62,763 nt of DNA from Bdellovibrionales bacterium (GTDB lineage Bacteria; Bdellovibrionota; UBA2428): assembly GCA_018266335.1 (NCBI GenBank), contig JAFEAR010000251.1, positions 1-62,763 of the forward strand. The letters are read 5' to 3'. Shown in pieces: positions 24,037 to 31,884 of this stretch. Position 1 is the first letter of the stretch. Each line of letters opens with the position of its first letter. Position numbers and translations under genes: made by a program. The notes beneath the pieces were generated by a model, which ran no database searches, was not told the DNA's origin, and saw only the letters and a program-made list of their open reading frames with translations.

Positions 24037-24555
24037 TTATTGTCCGTCGTACGCGTGCTCGGGAGCTTCCGGCGTGCCGCGGTATTTGTTGGCGTCGGAA
24101 ATCATTTGCGCGCATTCTTGCGCGCGTTGGAGGCGTAGATCTAGACCGGCGAGCATTTGTAACTTTTTGTCGGTGTATTGCTTGGCCGTGGAGGATACCG
24201 TGTTCGAGAATACTTCGATATTGCTCTGGATGCTGCGCATGAAGCTGCGAAAGTCCGTGCAGGTGCGGGGACTCGGTTGGGGGGCGCGGGGGTTCAATTC
24301 TTGTTTGCGCAAATCTTTTTGCTGCTGAGTAATTTTACGGAGCGAGGCAATCGTTTCGAGAATTTTTTCCTGACTCAAGTGTTGGTCCTTGCCGTTGAAG
24401 GTGGGGCCGTTCTGTTTGTCCACTTGGGCGAGGAAGGTGTCGACTTGCCCCTTGAGTTTACTGAGGTCGTCGGGCGAGTTGGTCTGCGCGGCAGCGCCGG
24501 TGGCAAAAGCTAAGGTGCTGAGTAAGAAGGCGCGCCGAAAGTTTTGGATGGTCAT
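24037..24555 (-). CDS. Exported helical protein, unknown
   Basis: This 172-residue protein has a signal peptide (FRRAFLLSTLAFATGAAAQ). The rest is mostly helical and charged (DDLSKLKGQVDTFLAQVDK, LETIASLRKITQQQKDLRK), with two cysteines (RTCTDFRSF and AQECAQMI). The spacing suggests a small helical bundle in the periplasm. No family recognised. It is 64 bp from the marR-like gene, on the same strand. Confidence 0.72.
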   Translation of the reverse strand: MTIQNFRRAFLLSTLAFATGAAAQTNSPDDLSKLKGQVDTFLAQVDKQNGPTFNGKDQHLSQEKILETIASLRKITQQQKDLRKQELNPRAPQPSPRTCTDFRSFMRSIQSNIEVFSNTVSSTAKQYTDKKLQMLAGLDLRLQRAQECAQMISDANKYRGTPEAPEHAYDGQ

Positions 24556-24630
24556 GAGCTTTTCCCCCTGCGGCTAGTCTAGCATCGGTCGGTGGATCGT
24601 GGGATGGGTGCCAATTCTCTGGCGATTTGC

Positions 24631-25143
24631 TTAGCGCTTGGGAGCGTTGGCGAGGCCCGTTTTTATTTTCTTCAGGGTAGCGATGAGTCCCTTGCGGTCG
24701 GTCGGGGTGGTCGACTTCATGACGGCGCACATACGGTCAAAATGGTGGGGGAGAATGCGCGCAATGAGTTTGTGCGCTTTGGGTGTCATGTGAATCAGGC
24801 AGGCGCGATGGTCGCGGGGGTCGTCGATGCGTCGAATGAGTCCCTTCTGCTGGAGTCCGTCGAGAAGTCCGGTGATGGTGGCGCGGGTGACATTCGAGCG
24901 CTGGGCGAGGTCCGAGGGGCTAACGCCGCCGCTTTCGCGGGAGAGGAGCATGAGAATGGCGAAGCGGCCGTAGGATAATCCATGCTGAAGAAAAAGCTTT
25001 TCGTAAAATTCGATAATCTCACCGGAAATGCGCGTAAGGAGGAGTGAAGCCTCGATGGCGGAGGGATCCGCCTGTGGGTATTGATCCGCAATGGCGCGAA
25101 TGGTCTCCTCTTTGGGCATGTCAAAAAAAAGTGGCTTGCTCAC
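24631..25143 (-). CDS. MarR-family transcriptional regulator
   Basis: The MarR winged helix is clear: FAILMLLSRESGGVSPSDLAQRSN (split over about residues 70-93), then VTRATITGLLDGLQQKGLI and the wing RRIDDPRDHRACLIHMTPKAH. The protein is about 170 residues. The start is uncertain: GTG at 25143 has AAGG about ten bases upstream and is chosen; ATG at 25119 lacks a clear site. It is divergent from a TolC/EmrA/EmrB-type efflux operon, the classic arrangement for a MarR repressor of drug efflux. Two operator-like palindromes lie between them. Confidence 0.9.
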   Translation of the reverse strand: MSKPLFFDMPKEETIRAIADQYPQADPSAIEASLLLTRISGEIIEFYEKLFLQHGLSYGRFAILMLLSRESGGVSPSDLAQRSNVTRATITGLLDGLQQKGLIRRIDDPRDHRACLIHMTPKAHKLIARILPHHFDRMCAVMKSTTPTDRKGLIATLKKIKTGLANAPKR

Positions 25144-25190
25144 TGCGGATAACCTTACCGCAGAAATTTGACCCCCGCCAGTCGAGATAG

Positions 25191-25202
25191 TTAGGTCCCT
25201 AA
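25191..25202. promoter_or_regulatory. Operator-like palindrome 1 (MarR candidate)
   Basis: TTAGGTCCCTAA has perfect 5-bp arms (TTAGG/CCTAA) and lies just before a TTGACA (25203-25208) that may be the -35 element of the efflux operon. Its centre is exactly 30 bp, about three DNA turns, from palindrome 2. Confidence 0.6.
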
Positions 25203-25231
25203 TTGACACTCCAAAAGTGCTTAGGTACCTT
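25203..25231 (+). promoter_or_regulatory. Candidate promoter of the efflux operon
   Basis: A consensus -35 TTGACA (25203-25208) is followed after 17 bases by TACCTT (25226-25231), a weak -10. It lies between and over the two operator-like palindromes, so a bound MarR protein would block it. The start codon at 25242 is close, giving a very short leader. Confidence 0.5.
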
Positions 25232-25232
25232 A
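25221..25232. promoter_or_regulatory. Operator-like palindrome 2 (MarR candidate)
   Basis: TTAGGTACCTTA matches palindrome 1 at ten of twelve positions and overlaps the putative -10 element of the efflux promoter. Together with palindrome 1 it suggests two MarR dimers bound on one face of the DNA. Confidence 0.6.
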
Positions 25233-25241
25233 CTATTCACA

Positions 25242-26549
25242 ATGCGATCATCGATATTCTCCCTAATACCTTTCGGGGCTTGGCTCTGTTTGGCGTCGGC
25301 GGCCGCGCAGGCTGAGGGTCTTACTTTGGATCAAGCTTTGGGCGATGGGCAAAGCCATTCTCCTCGAGTGCAGCGAGCCCAGTCGGTGTTCGATGAGCAG
25401 GGCTGGCGGCGCACGGAAAGTCTGTCTGGTTTTCTGCCCAAGCTTTCGTTGTCGGCGAATCATTTCTTTTCGACTAAATATCAGTTCGATAACGTTAATC
25501 TTGGTGGCGCTCCGCTGCAGATTCCGCTCATTTATCCCACGACAAGTCTGACCGTCGATGTGTCTTTGCCGCTCTTCGATGGTCTGCAAAACATTCATCG
25601 GTATTCGGCCGCTAGTTGGGGCAAAGATGCTGCCGAAGCGGAATTGGATTGGACGCGCTTTCAGGTGAATCAGGATATTCGGTTGAAGTTCTACCAGGCA
25701 CTGGCCGCGCAACGGATTGAGAGTGTGGCTTCGGAGAACGTAAAGACTTTGGAGGATCATCTACGTCGCGTGCGCGAATTGAAGCGGGCCGGCACGTCCA
25801 CGCAGTACGATGTCCTGAAGGTAGAAGTGCAGCTGCACGAAGCGCAATCTGAAGATTTGGCGGCCCAAGACAACGTGTTGACCTCGCGAAGTCGTTTGGC
25901 CGAAGCGATGGGGTTGGCGACAGATGCCCGGCCCCTAGCGGGCGAAATGCCCCATCCTCAACCGGCAAAAATTCAACCGCTTGTTTTGCCGGTGGGTTAC
26001 GTACGCAAAGATTTACAGGCGCTGGACGCCCGCGTGGAGGCATCTGACCAGTTAGACCGTGCTAACGGTGCTTACTGGGTGCCGAAAGTTGGTTTGGGGG
26101 CCCAGTACGTTTCCTACAACAACATCAACTCGGCTTGGACCGATAAGGATAGCTTTCGTTCGGCCTACAACGTGGGAATTTTTTTGAACTGGAACATCTT
26201 TGATGGCATGGCCTCGATCGCTAAATCGCGGGAGACGGCCGAGCAGCAGGTGCAAACGGAGAAGACGGCTATGTTGGCGCGTTTGCACCAGCCGGTGGAC
26301 TTCGAATACTGGAAGCGTCGCTACCTATACAGTGCTGCCGTATTCGAAGCGAAAACTTCGGACGTGGAAAAGGCGCGGGAAAGTGTACGGTTGGCTAACG
26401 AAGGTTTACGGAGTGGCGTTCGCACCCACACGGATGTTTTGGATGCCGAATTAGAACTTTTCCGCGCGCAAGCAGGTTCCGTAACCTCGCAGCTGAACGC
26501 GGCCGAAGCTTGGATCAACCTTGAACTTGCCATGGGGAAAACCATATGA
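25242..26549 (+). CDS. TolC-family outer-membrane efflux protein
   Basis: The ATG at 25242 directly starts a signal peptide (FSLIPFGAWLCLASAAAQA); an in-frame TTG at 25203 lies in the promoter and is rejected. The 435-residue protein has the two OEP repeats with long coiled-coil helices (LAAQRIESVASENVKTLEDH; TSDVEKARESVRLANEGLRS) and barrel strands (TTSLTVDVSLPLFDG; NVGIFLNWNIFDG). TolC-type proteins form the outer-membrane exit duct. Its stop overlaps the ATG of the membrane-fusion gene, so translation is coupled. No strong ribosome site is visible. Confidence 0.9.
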   Translation: MRSSIFSLIPFGAWLCLASAAAQAEGLTLDQALGDGQSHSPRVQRAQSVFDEQGWRRTESLSGFLPKLSLSANHFFSTKYQFDNVNLGGAPLQIPLIYPTTSLTVDVSLPLFDGLQNIHRYSAASWGKDAAEAELDWTRFQVNQDIRLKFYQALAAQRIESVASENVKTLEDHLRRVRELKRAGTSTQYDVLKVEVQLHEAQSEDLAAQDNVLTSRSRLAEAMGLATDARPLAGEMPHPQPAKIQPLVLPVGYVRKDLQALDARVEASDQLDRANGAYWVPKVGLGAQYVSYNNINSAWTDKDSFRSAYNVGIFLNWNIFDGMASIAKSRETAEQQVQTEKTAMLARLHQPVDFEYWKRRYLYSAAVFEAKTSDVEKARESVRLANEGLRSGVRTHTDVLDAELELFRAQAGSVTSQLNAAEAWINLELAMGKTI

Positions 26550-27412
26550 ACGCTCATGTTAAATCGTCCGGTTCTAAACGTCAGATCTTTACTGGGGTGG
26601 GCATCGTGGTCGCGCTCGGCGTTGGCTACCTTATTTACCGGCATATGGCCTTCGTGAGTACGGACAATGCTTCGGTGCAGGCGCACTCGGTGATGCTTTC
26701 CTCGAAGGTTTCGGGTTTGGTGCTCAAAGTGAACGTCGAGGAAAATCAGAAAGTGAAAGCGGGTGAGGTGCTCGCGAAGATTGATGATCGCGACTACGTA
26801 AACACTCTGCACCAGGTGGAGTCGGAGTTTGAATCCCTGCAGGCGCGAGTCGCCGATACCGAAAAGAACTACAAGCGCCTGAGCGATCTGGTGAAAAGCG
26901 GTGCGGTTTCGCGGCAGCAGTTTGATACGGCGGAAGCAACTTACAAGGAACTGAGTCGTAAGTTGGGATCCGTGAGTGCGCAATTGGAGCAGGCGAAATT
27001 GAACTTGAGTTACACCGAGATCAAGGCTCCTTCCGACGGCACGGTGGCGCGTAAGTCAATTGAGGCCGGCATGTTGGCGGGAGTGGGGCAGCCGCTAATT
27101 GGATTCGTGGGCGCCGACGATCGCTGGATCATTGCGAACTTCAAAGAAACCGAAATTCACGAGATCGGAATTGGAAAAAAGGCAGAGATCAAAGTGGACG
27201 CCATTGCGGATCATAACTTCGAGGGCGAGGTGGAGAGTCTGAGTCCCAGTACGGGCGCAACTTTCACCATGCTACCACCGGACAACGCTACCGGTAACTT
27301 TACCAAGGTGGTGCAGCGAGTTCCGGTGCGCATTAAGTTTTTAAATCTCACTCCGCAGGATCGCGAGCGGCTGCAGGCCGGACTGTCGGCGGACGTTTCC
27401 GTTCGTCGTTAA
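26546..27412 (+). CDS. EmrA/HlyD-type membrane fusion protein
   Basis: This 288-residue protein has one N-terminal transmembrane helix (IFTGVGIVVALGVGYLIYRH). The HlyD core follows: FVSTDNASVQAHSVMLSSKV, VNVEENQKVKAGEVLAKIDD (biotinyl-lipoyl fold), a short helical hairpin, and LNLSYTEIKAPSDGTVARKS. It bridges the EmrB-like transporter and the TolC-like duct in a tripartite pump. It overlaps the upstream gene by 4 bp. Confidence 0.92.
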   Translation: MNAHVKSSGSKRQIFTGVGIVVALGVGYLIYRHMAFVSTDNASVQAHSVMLSSKVSGLVLKVNVEENQKVKAGEVLAKIDDRDYVNTLHQVESEFESLQARVADTEKNYKRLSDLVKSGAVSRQQFDTAEATYKELSRKLGSVSAQLEQAKLNLSYTEIKAPSDGTVARKSIEAGMLAGVGQPLIGFVGADDRWIIANFKETEIHEIGIGKKAEIKVDAIADHNFEGEVESLSPSTGATFTMLPPDNATGNFTKVVQRVPVRIKFLNLTPQDRERLQAGLSADVSVRR

Positions 27413-27439
27413 TTTGCTTTAGGGAGCATCGATACTTTT

Positions 27440-29074
27440 ATGGCTGAGTCCACGCTCTCGCCGGCGCCCGAGTTTAAGCTCTCGCTCGACGCCAAGATTA
27501 TTATGCTCACGGCGATTCTGGCTTCGTTGCTGGAAATTATTGACACCTCCATTGTGAACGTGGCGATTCCTACCATGATGGGTAATTTAGGAGCGACGCT
27601 CGAAGATATCAGCTGGGTCGTTACGGGTTACATCATTGCGAACGCCATTGTGCTTCCGATTGCCGGTTGGCTCGGCATGCAAATCGGGCGGCGTAAGTAT
27701 TACGTAGGATGTATCTTGCTCTTTACGGGGACTTCGGTGGCCTGCGGTCTCGCGCCCAATTTGGAAACCCTCATCGTCTTCCGCGTGTTGCAGGGCCTGG
27801 CCGGCGGGGCGTTGCTGCCCACATCGCAGGCGCTCATTCAGGAGCAATTTCCGCGCGAAAAAGCGGGCATGGCCAGTGCGATTTACGGCATGGGCGTTAT
27901 TTTAGGACCCACGATTGGTCCTACGCTCGGTGGGTACCTGACGGACAACTTCGGCTGGCGATCGATTTTTAATATTAACTTGCCGCTGGGGCTTATTGCG
28001 GCGGCGCTCGCCTTTTGGAAGTTGAAGGATTACAAGCACGCGGACCCGGCGCCCGTTTCGCCCGTCGCGGCTGAAACTGTCACGGAAAAACCAACCCGCG
28101 CTCCCATCGACGTTTGGGGATTGGTGTTTCTGACTCTCGGGGTGGGCTGTTTGCAGTTCGTGTTGGAGCGGGGCGAAGCCGAGGATTGGTTTGCTTCGAA
28201 CATCATTCGGGTAACTTCCGCGGTGGCGGCGATTTCATTGCCGGGTTTGGTGTGGTGGGAGCTTAGGACAAAGCATCCTATCCTTGATTTGCGCTTATTT
28301 GCTCACTCGGCCGTGCGCAACGGCACCATGCTTATGACCATTCTGGGCATGATGCTTTATTCGCTCGTGTTCGTGGTGCCCGTTTTTGCGAGCACGATCA
28401 TGGGTTACACGGCTACGCAGATCGGAGAGTTGTTCATTCCCGGTGCTGCGATGACGGCGCTCCTCATGCCGTTCATTGGGATGCTGCTACGGAAATACGA
28501 TCCTCGGATTTTAATCTTTTTCGGCATTTGCTTTGTGGAAGTGGCGCTGGTGATGCTGACGCGCTTTACGGTGGCGTCGGGTGAAAAAGAATTTTTCTGG
28601 CCCCTGTACGTTCGCGGCTGGGGCATGGCCTTCCTCTTCGTGCCGATCAATACGATGGTGCTGGGGCAGTTCTCGGGCCCGAAGCTTGGACAGGTGGCGG
28701 GATTGATGAACTTGTTCCGGCAAATCGGCGGCAGTGTGGGTATTGCGGGCCTTTCGACCTTGCTGAAAATCAATAACGCCCAAAACTACAATGACCTTAT
28801 GGTGCATGCGAGTTTGCTGAACCCGGCAACTTACGGGAGCTACATGCAGGCCCTGCGGAGCATGAATGGTCGCATGGCCACGTGGGTGGGTTTCGTGCCA
28901 AATTCACAGGCCGCACTTAAGTCCATTTGGGGACGCGTGTACCGTCAGGCTTTCGTCATGAGCTTTAACCAAATCATGTGGGTGTTGGTGGCTTGCTTTG
29001 CTTGCGCTCTGATTCCACTTTTTCTGATTAAAATTAAAAAGGTCGTCAACGCTGGCCCCATCGACGTTCACTGA
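27440..29074 (+). CDS. DHA2-family (EmrB/QacA-type) multidrug MFS transporter
   Basis: This 544-residue protein has about 14 transmembrane helices. MFS/DHA2 motifs are visible: LEIIDTSIVNVAIPTMMGNL in the first helix (motif D1), WLGMQIGRRKYYVG (motif A), RVLQGLAGGALLPTSQALI (motif B) and GMGVILGPTIGPTLGGYL (motif C, drug-antiport). It is a proton-driven exporter of drugs or toxic lipophilic compounds through the EmrA-like and TolC-like partners. The substrate is unknown. It is the third gene of the operon, 27 bp after emrA. Confidence 0.93.
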   Translation: MAESTLSPAPEFKLSLDAKIIMLTAILASLLEIIDTSIVNVAIPTMMGNLGATLEDISWVVTGYIIANAIVLPIAGWLGMQIGRRKYYVGCILLFTGTSVACGLAPNLETLIVFRVLQGLAGGALLPTSQALIQEQFPREKAGMASAIYGMGVILGPTIGPTLGGYLTDNFGWRSIFNINLPLGLIAAALAFWKLKDYKHADPAPVSPVAAETVTEKPTRAPIDVWGLVFLTLGVGCLQFVLERGEAEDWFASNIIRVTSAVAAISLPGLVWWELRTKHPILDLRLFAHSAVRNGTMLMTILGMMLYSLVFVVPVFASTIMGYTATQIGELFIPGAAMTALLMPFIGMLLRKYDPRILIFFGICFVEVALVMLTRFTVASGEKEFFWPLYVRGWGMAFLFVPINTMVLGQFSGPKLGQVAGLMNLFRQIGGSVGIAGLSTLLKINNAQNYNDLMVHASLLNPATYGSYMQALRSMNGRMATWVGFVPNSQAALKSIWGRVYRQAFVMSFNQIMWVLVACFACALIPLFLIKIKKVVNAGPIDVH

Positions 29075-29100
29075 ATTGCGTTTATACTGGGACCATCCCT

Positions 29101-30093
29101 ATGCAATGGAGTCTCGGCCTCTTTTTTTTAACGCTGGTTGGGTGTAGTTCTACCGATCCGGTGACGAAGAGTCCGCCTCCGCACGGTACGCAAATCATTA
29201 ACCTCGGTGCGCCCTTCGGTAAGTTTTGGCAGAAGGCCAAGGGCTTGCCCTTTGCCGAGCAGGAAGCGCTCTGGCGCGAGTGGGTAGAAGCTCCGCGACA
29301 GGAGTTCTATGATTCGCTCGTTTGGACCAAGAGTACTCGGCCGGACTGGAGTCCCTTTCGCGAGAAGCAGCTGCGTGAAGCCTTTAAGGTTTACTCCGAG
29401 CGCTATGAGTCCATTGAGGCGTCTTTTCGTACCTTCGATAGCACGTTGCAGGTGCAGATTCGGCGTTTTCACGCGCTCTTTCCTGATGCGCGCTTTGATT
29501 TAGATATTTATGCCATTCCTTCGGCGCTCACTTTCAATGGCAAGGGGGGATCGTTGGCGAGTTCTCCTAAAATCACGATCATGGCCTTTGGTTTGGATCA
29601 AATTACCGAGGGCGAAGATGATCTTGATACTTTGTTCTCGCACGAGCTGTTTCATCTGTATCACGCCAGCATGATCAATGTGAGCGAAGATCGCTTTAAT
29701 CGCGAGGGGCGCATGACTTTGCTGCTCTGGATGGAAGGATTGGCCACCTACGTAAGTGGCGAGCTCAACCCCTACAAGAGCGATGCTGAGTTACTGATGA
29801 ATGAGGCGCTGGGGCGCCAGCCTAAATCGGAGCTAGCGTGGTTGGCGCGGGCCTATTTGGGGGTGGCTGACGAACGTGCCAATGATTTGCCGCTTTACCG
29901 CAAATGGTTCGCGGGCAGCGGTGAGTCCGTTACGAAGGATTCGCCGAATCGCTCGGGGTACTTGTTAGGTTTGCACGTAGTGCGGCATTTGGCCAAAACT
30001 CATTCCCTTAACGAAATGATGCACTGGGATTTGCCCATGGTCCACGCTCAAGTTCCCGTCGCATTGCGCGCCCTGGGTTCTGTGTCAGAATAG
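29101..30093 (+). CDS. Lipoprotein with HExxH zinc-protease-like motif
   Basis: This 330-residue protein begins with a lipobox (FFLTLVGC, Cys15). Around residue 180 it carries LFSHELFHLYHAS, an HExxH zinc-binding helix, with a Glu-containing segment 30 residues on (LLWMEGLATYVSGE) that fits the third ligand of gluzincins. It thus looks like an exported zinc metalloprotease, though no named family is certain. It starts 26 bp after the efflux transporter and may be co-expressed. Confidence 0.72.
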   Translation: MQWSLGLFFLTLVGCSSTDPVTKSPPPHGTQIINLGAPFGKFWQKAKGLPFAEQEALWREWVEAPRQEFYDSLVWTKSTRPDWSPFREKQLREAFKVYSERYESIEASFRTFDSTLQVQIRRFHALFPDARFDLDIYAIPSALTFNGKGGSLASSPKITIMAFGLDQITEGEDDLDTLFSHELFHLYHASMINVSEDRFNREGRMTLLLWMEGLATYVSGELNPYKSDAELLMNEALGRQPKSELAWLARAYLGVADERANDLPLYRKWFAGSGESVTKDSPNRSGYLLGLHVVRHLAKTHSLNEMMHWDLPMVHAQVPVALRALGSVSE

Positions 30094-30111
30094 GTCCTGG
30101 AGGACCTCGGT

Positions 30112-30801
30112 ATGACATCTCTAACTTCACTCGTTCTTGTTGCTTGCGGCTTGTTCGGCGGTGTGGCTCGCGCCGAAGATAAAGGCTTTCGTTGGAACGA
30201 AACAAAACGCAAATGTTTGGATGGGGCCGGACAGGAAGGTCGCAATCCAGATGTTCTGGGTCAGTGCGGGATTTTTTCGAAGGCCGATTTTTCGCAGCAG
30301 GATTTGTCGCGGCTCGATTTGCGCGGTTCGGAATTCGACGATTGCAAATTCACCTCGGCGCGCTTGGATGGAACGGACTTGACGGGAATAGTGGCGAAGA
30401 ACACGAGCTTCGAGCGCATTAGTGGGAGTCAGTCGCTGTGGCGTTTTGCCTCGACCGACGGCGCGATCTTTCGCGACGCCTCGCTCTTTGGCGCGGGCTT
30501 CGACGGCGGACAGCATAAGCGGGGCGACTTTCGTTACACCGATTTTAGTCATGCCATGCTGAATGGTTCGGGTTTTGCGGGCTCTTACTTTGATAATTCC
30601 ATTCTGACCGACACCACCCTCATCGGTGCGCAGTTGGTGACCTCGTCGTTGAATAATTCTTGGGTGTGCGGCGCGGACTTCAGCAACGCGCAGGATATTC
30701 GCTCGACCTGGAGGAGTGTTCGTTACGATGCCACGACGCGTTTGCCCTTCTCGCGGCAGGAGGCCGACAAGCGTGGCATGATTTACGGACCCTGTCAGTG
30801 A
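30112..30801 (+). CDS. Exported pentapeptide-repeat protein
   Basis: This 229-residue protein starts at ATG 30112 after GGAGG. A signal peptide (LVLVACGLFGGVARAE) leads to a cysteine-containing start and then pentapeptide repeats of the A(D/N)Lxx type across residues 55-200 (FSQQDLSRLDLRGSEFDD, ARLDGTDLTG, DFRYTDFSHAMLNGSGF, SILTDTTLIGAQL). Such repeats fold into a right-handed beta-helix. Family members outside the cytoplasm have no general function. It follows the protease-like lipoprotein by 18 bp. Confidence 0.85.
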   Translation: MTSLTSLVLVACGLFGGVARAEDKGFRWNETKRKCLDGAGQEGRNPDVLGQCGIFSKADFSQQDLSRLDLRGSEFDDCKFTSARLDGTDLTGIVAKNTSFERISGSQSLWRFASTDGAIFRDASLFGAGFDGGQHKRGDFRYTDFSHAMLNGSGFAGSYFDNSILTDTTLIGAQLVTSSLNNSWVCGADFSNAQDIRSTWRSVRYDATTRLPFSRQEADKRGMIYGPCQ

Positions 30802-31884
30802 GTGATTAATACGGTTTGCCTTGGGCTCGCTCTCTTCGGTTTCGGAGGAGCGAGCTTTTTGTTTCCCTTCATTGCTTCGCTTTGGCCGAAGCCGCGCGAG
30901 CGGCGCGCTCAGCGTGCGCGTTCTTCGTGGTCGGTGGACGTGCTGATTCCGGCCCATAACGAAGCCGGAACTTTGCGGGCGACACTCGACTCCGTCGCTC
31001 GTTCCTTCGCCCAGTGGCAGCGGGGCGGAGCTAAGCCTTTGCTCAGTGTGCGCGTCTTGGTGGGCCTGGACGCGTGTACGGATCGCACGGGGGACATTGC
31101 CATTTCTGCGGGCGCGCAGGCCCGGGTGTTTCATCATCGCTCCAAATGGAAAACGCTGCGTGGATTGCTCTACGAAAGTCGGGCCGATTGGGTAGCGTTG
31201 GCGGATGCCGGCGCGGTGTGGGGTGAGGGGCTGGTGGCGGGGTGGGCAGCGCATCTGGATGATGAATCGCTTTCGGGTTTTGCGCCGGCCTACCATCCGG
31301 CGAGAGCTAGCTGGGTGGAGCGCTGCGTGTGGGGTGTGGAACGTGCCCTGAAGAGTTTTGAGAATGAGGCCGGTGGTCCCATGAGCGTGCACGGAGCCAC
31401 GGTGTTTTATCGCCGCGATTTACTGGCCCAGGTGATGGACGAAATTGGTGTTGTGGATTGGTTGAATGACGATGTGGTGATTCCGCTGGCCTTGCGGGCG
31501 CGTTTTCCGGACCTTCGCTTGCTGTACTGGGACGGCTACGCGCGGGCCGCGGGAGTGGGCGATGTAGGCCTGCGCGCAGCCGGCGATGAATCTACTCGGC
31601 GAACTCGCATGGTGGCGGGCAATTTACAGTGGATGCGACGTTTGTTGCCGCGTGTGTTTCGTTTGCATCCGCGGGTTGGCCTGTTAGCACTTCGCCGAGT
31701 GTTTCGTGTGTTTTGGGCTTACTGGTTGCTATTCGCTGCGCTGTCCCTGGGAATCCCGGGCCTCGTTGCTTTGGCCGCTGGTCTTCTGGTTCAGCCTTCG
31801 CTAAGAGCATCCTTCGTGGCATCGCTCCGAGCATTTCCAAAGTTATGGACGCAGCCGAGCTCCGCGGAGGTTACGTGGCGATAG
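30802..31884 (+). CDS. Family 2 glycosyltransferase, membrane-bound
   Basis: This 360-residue protein starts at GTG 30802, directly after the pentapeptide gene stop. A hydrophobic N-terminus (LGLALFGFGGASFLFPFIASLW) precedes a GT2 catalytic domain: VDVLIPAHNEAGTLRATLDSV, VLVGLDACTDRTGDIA and WVALADAGAVWG, where the usual DxD is reduced to a single Asp pair position. A later motif is DWLNDDVVIPLAL. The last 100 residues hold two or more transmembrane helices. It likely adds a sugar in exopolysaccharide assembly on the cytoplasmic side. Its end overlaps the sugar transferase start by 10 bp. Confidence 0.85.
   Translation: MINTVCLGLALFGFGGASFLFPFIASLWPKPRERRAQRARSSWSVDVLIPAHNEAGTLRATLDSVARSFAQWQRGGAKPLLSVRVLVGLDACTDRTGDIAISAGAQARVFHHRSKWKTLRGLLYESRADWVALADAGAVWGEGLVAGWAAHLDDESLSGFAPAYHPARASWVERCVWGVERALKSFENEAGGPMSVHGATVFYRRDLLAQVMDEIGVVDWLNDDVVIPLALRARFPDLRLLYWDGYARAAGVGDVGLRAAGDESTRRTRMVAGNLQWMRRLLPRVFRLHPRVGLLALRRVFRVFWAYWLLFAALSLGIPGLVALAAGLLVQPSLRASFVASLRAFPKLWTQPSSAEVTWR

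Noticed and set aside
30127..31392. 421-residue open frame on the minus strand
   Set aside because: It lies opposite the pentapeptide-repeat and GT2 genes, which have clear domain motifs; its translation is Arg/Pro/His-rich without structure.
31629..31874. Longer N-terminus for the sugar transferase
   Set aside because: It overlaps the GT2 gene in another frame and lacks membrane-protein character; the GTG at 31875 has GGAGG upstream.
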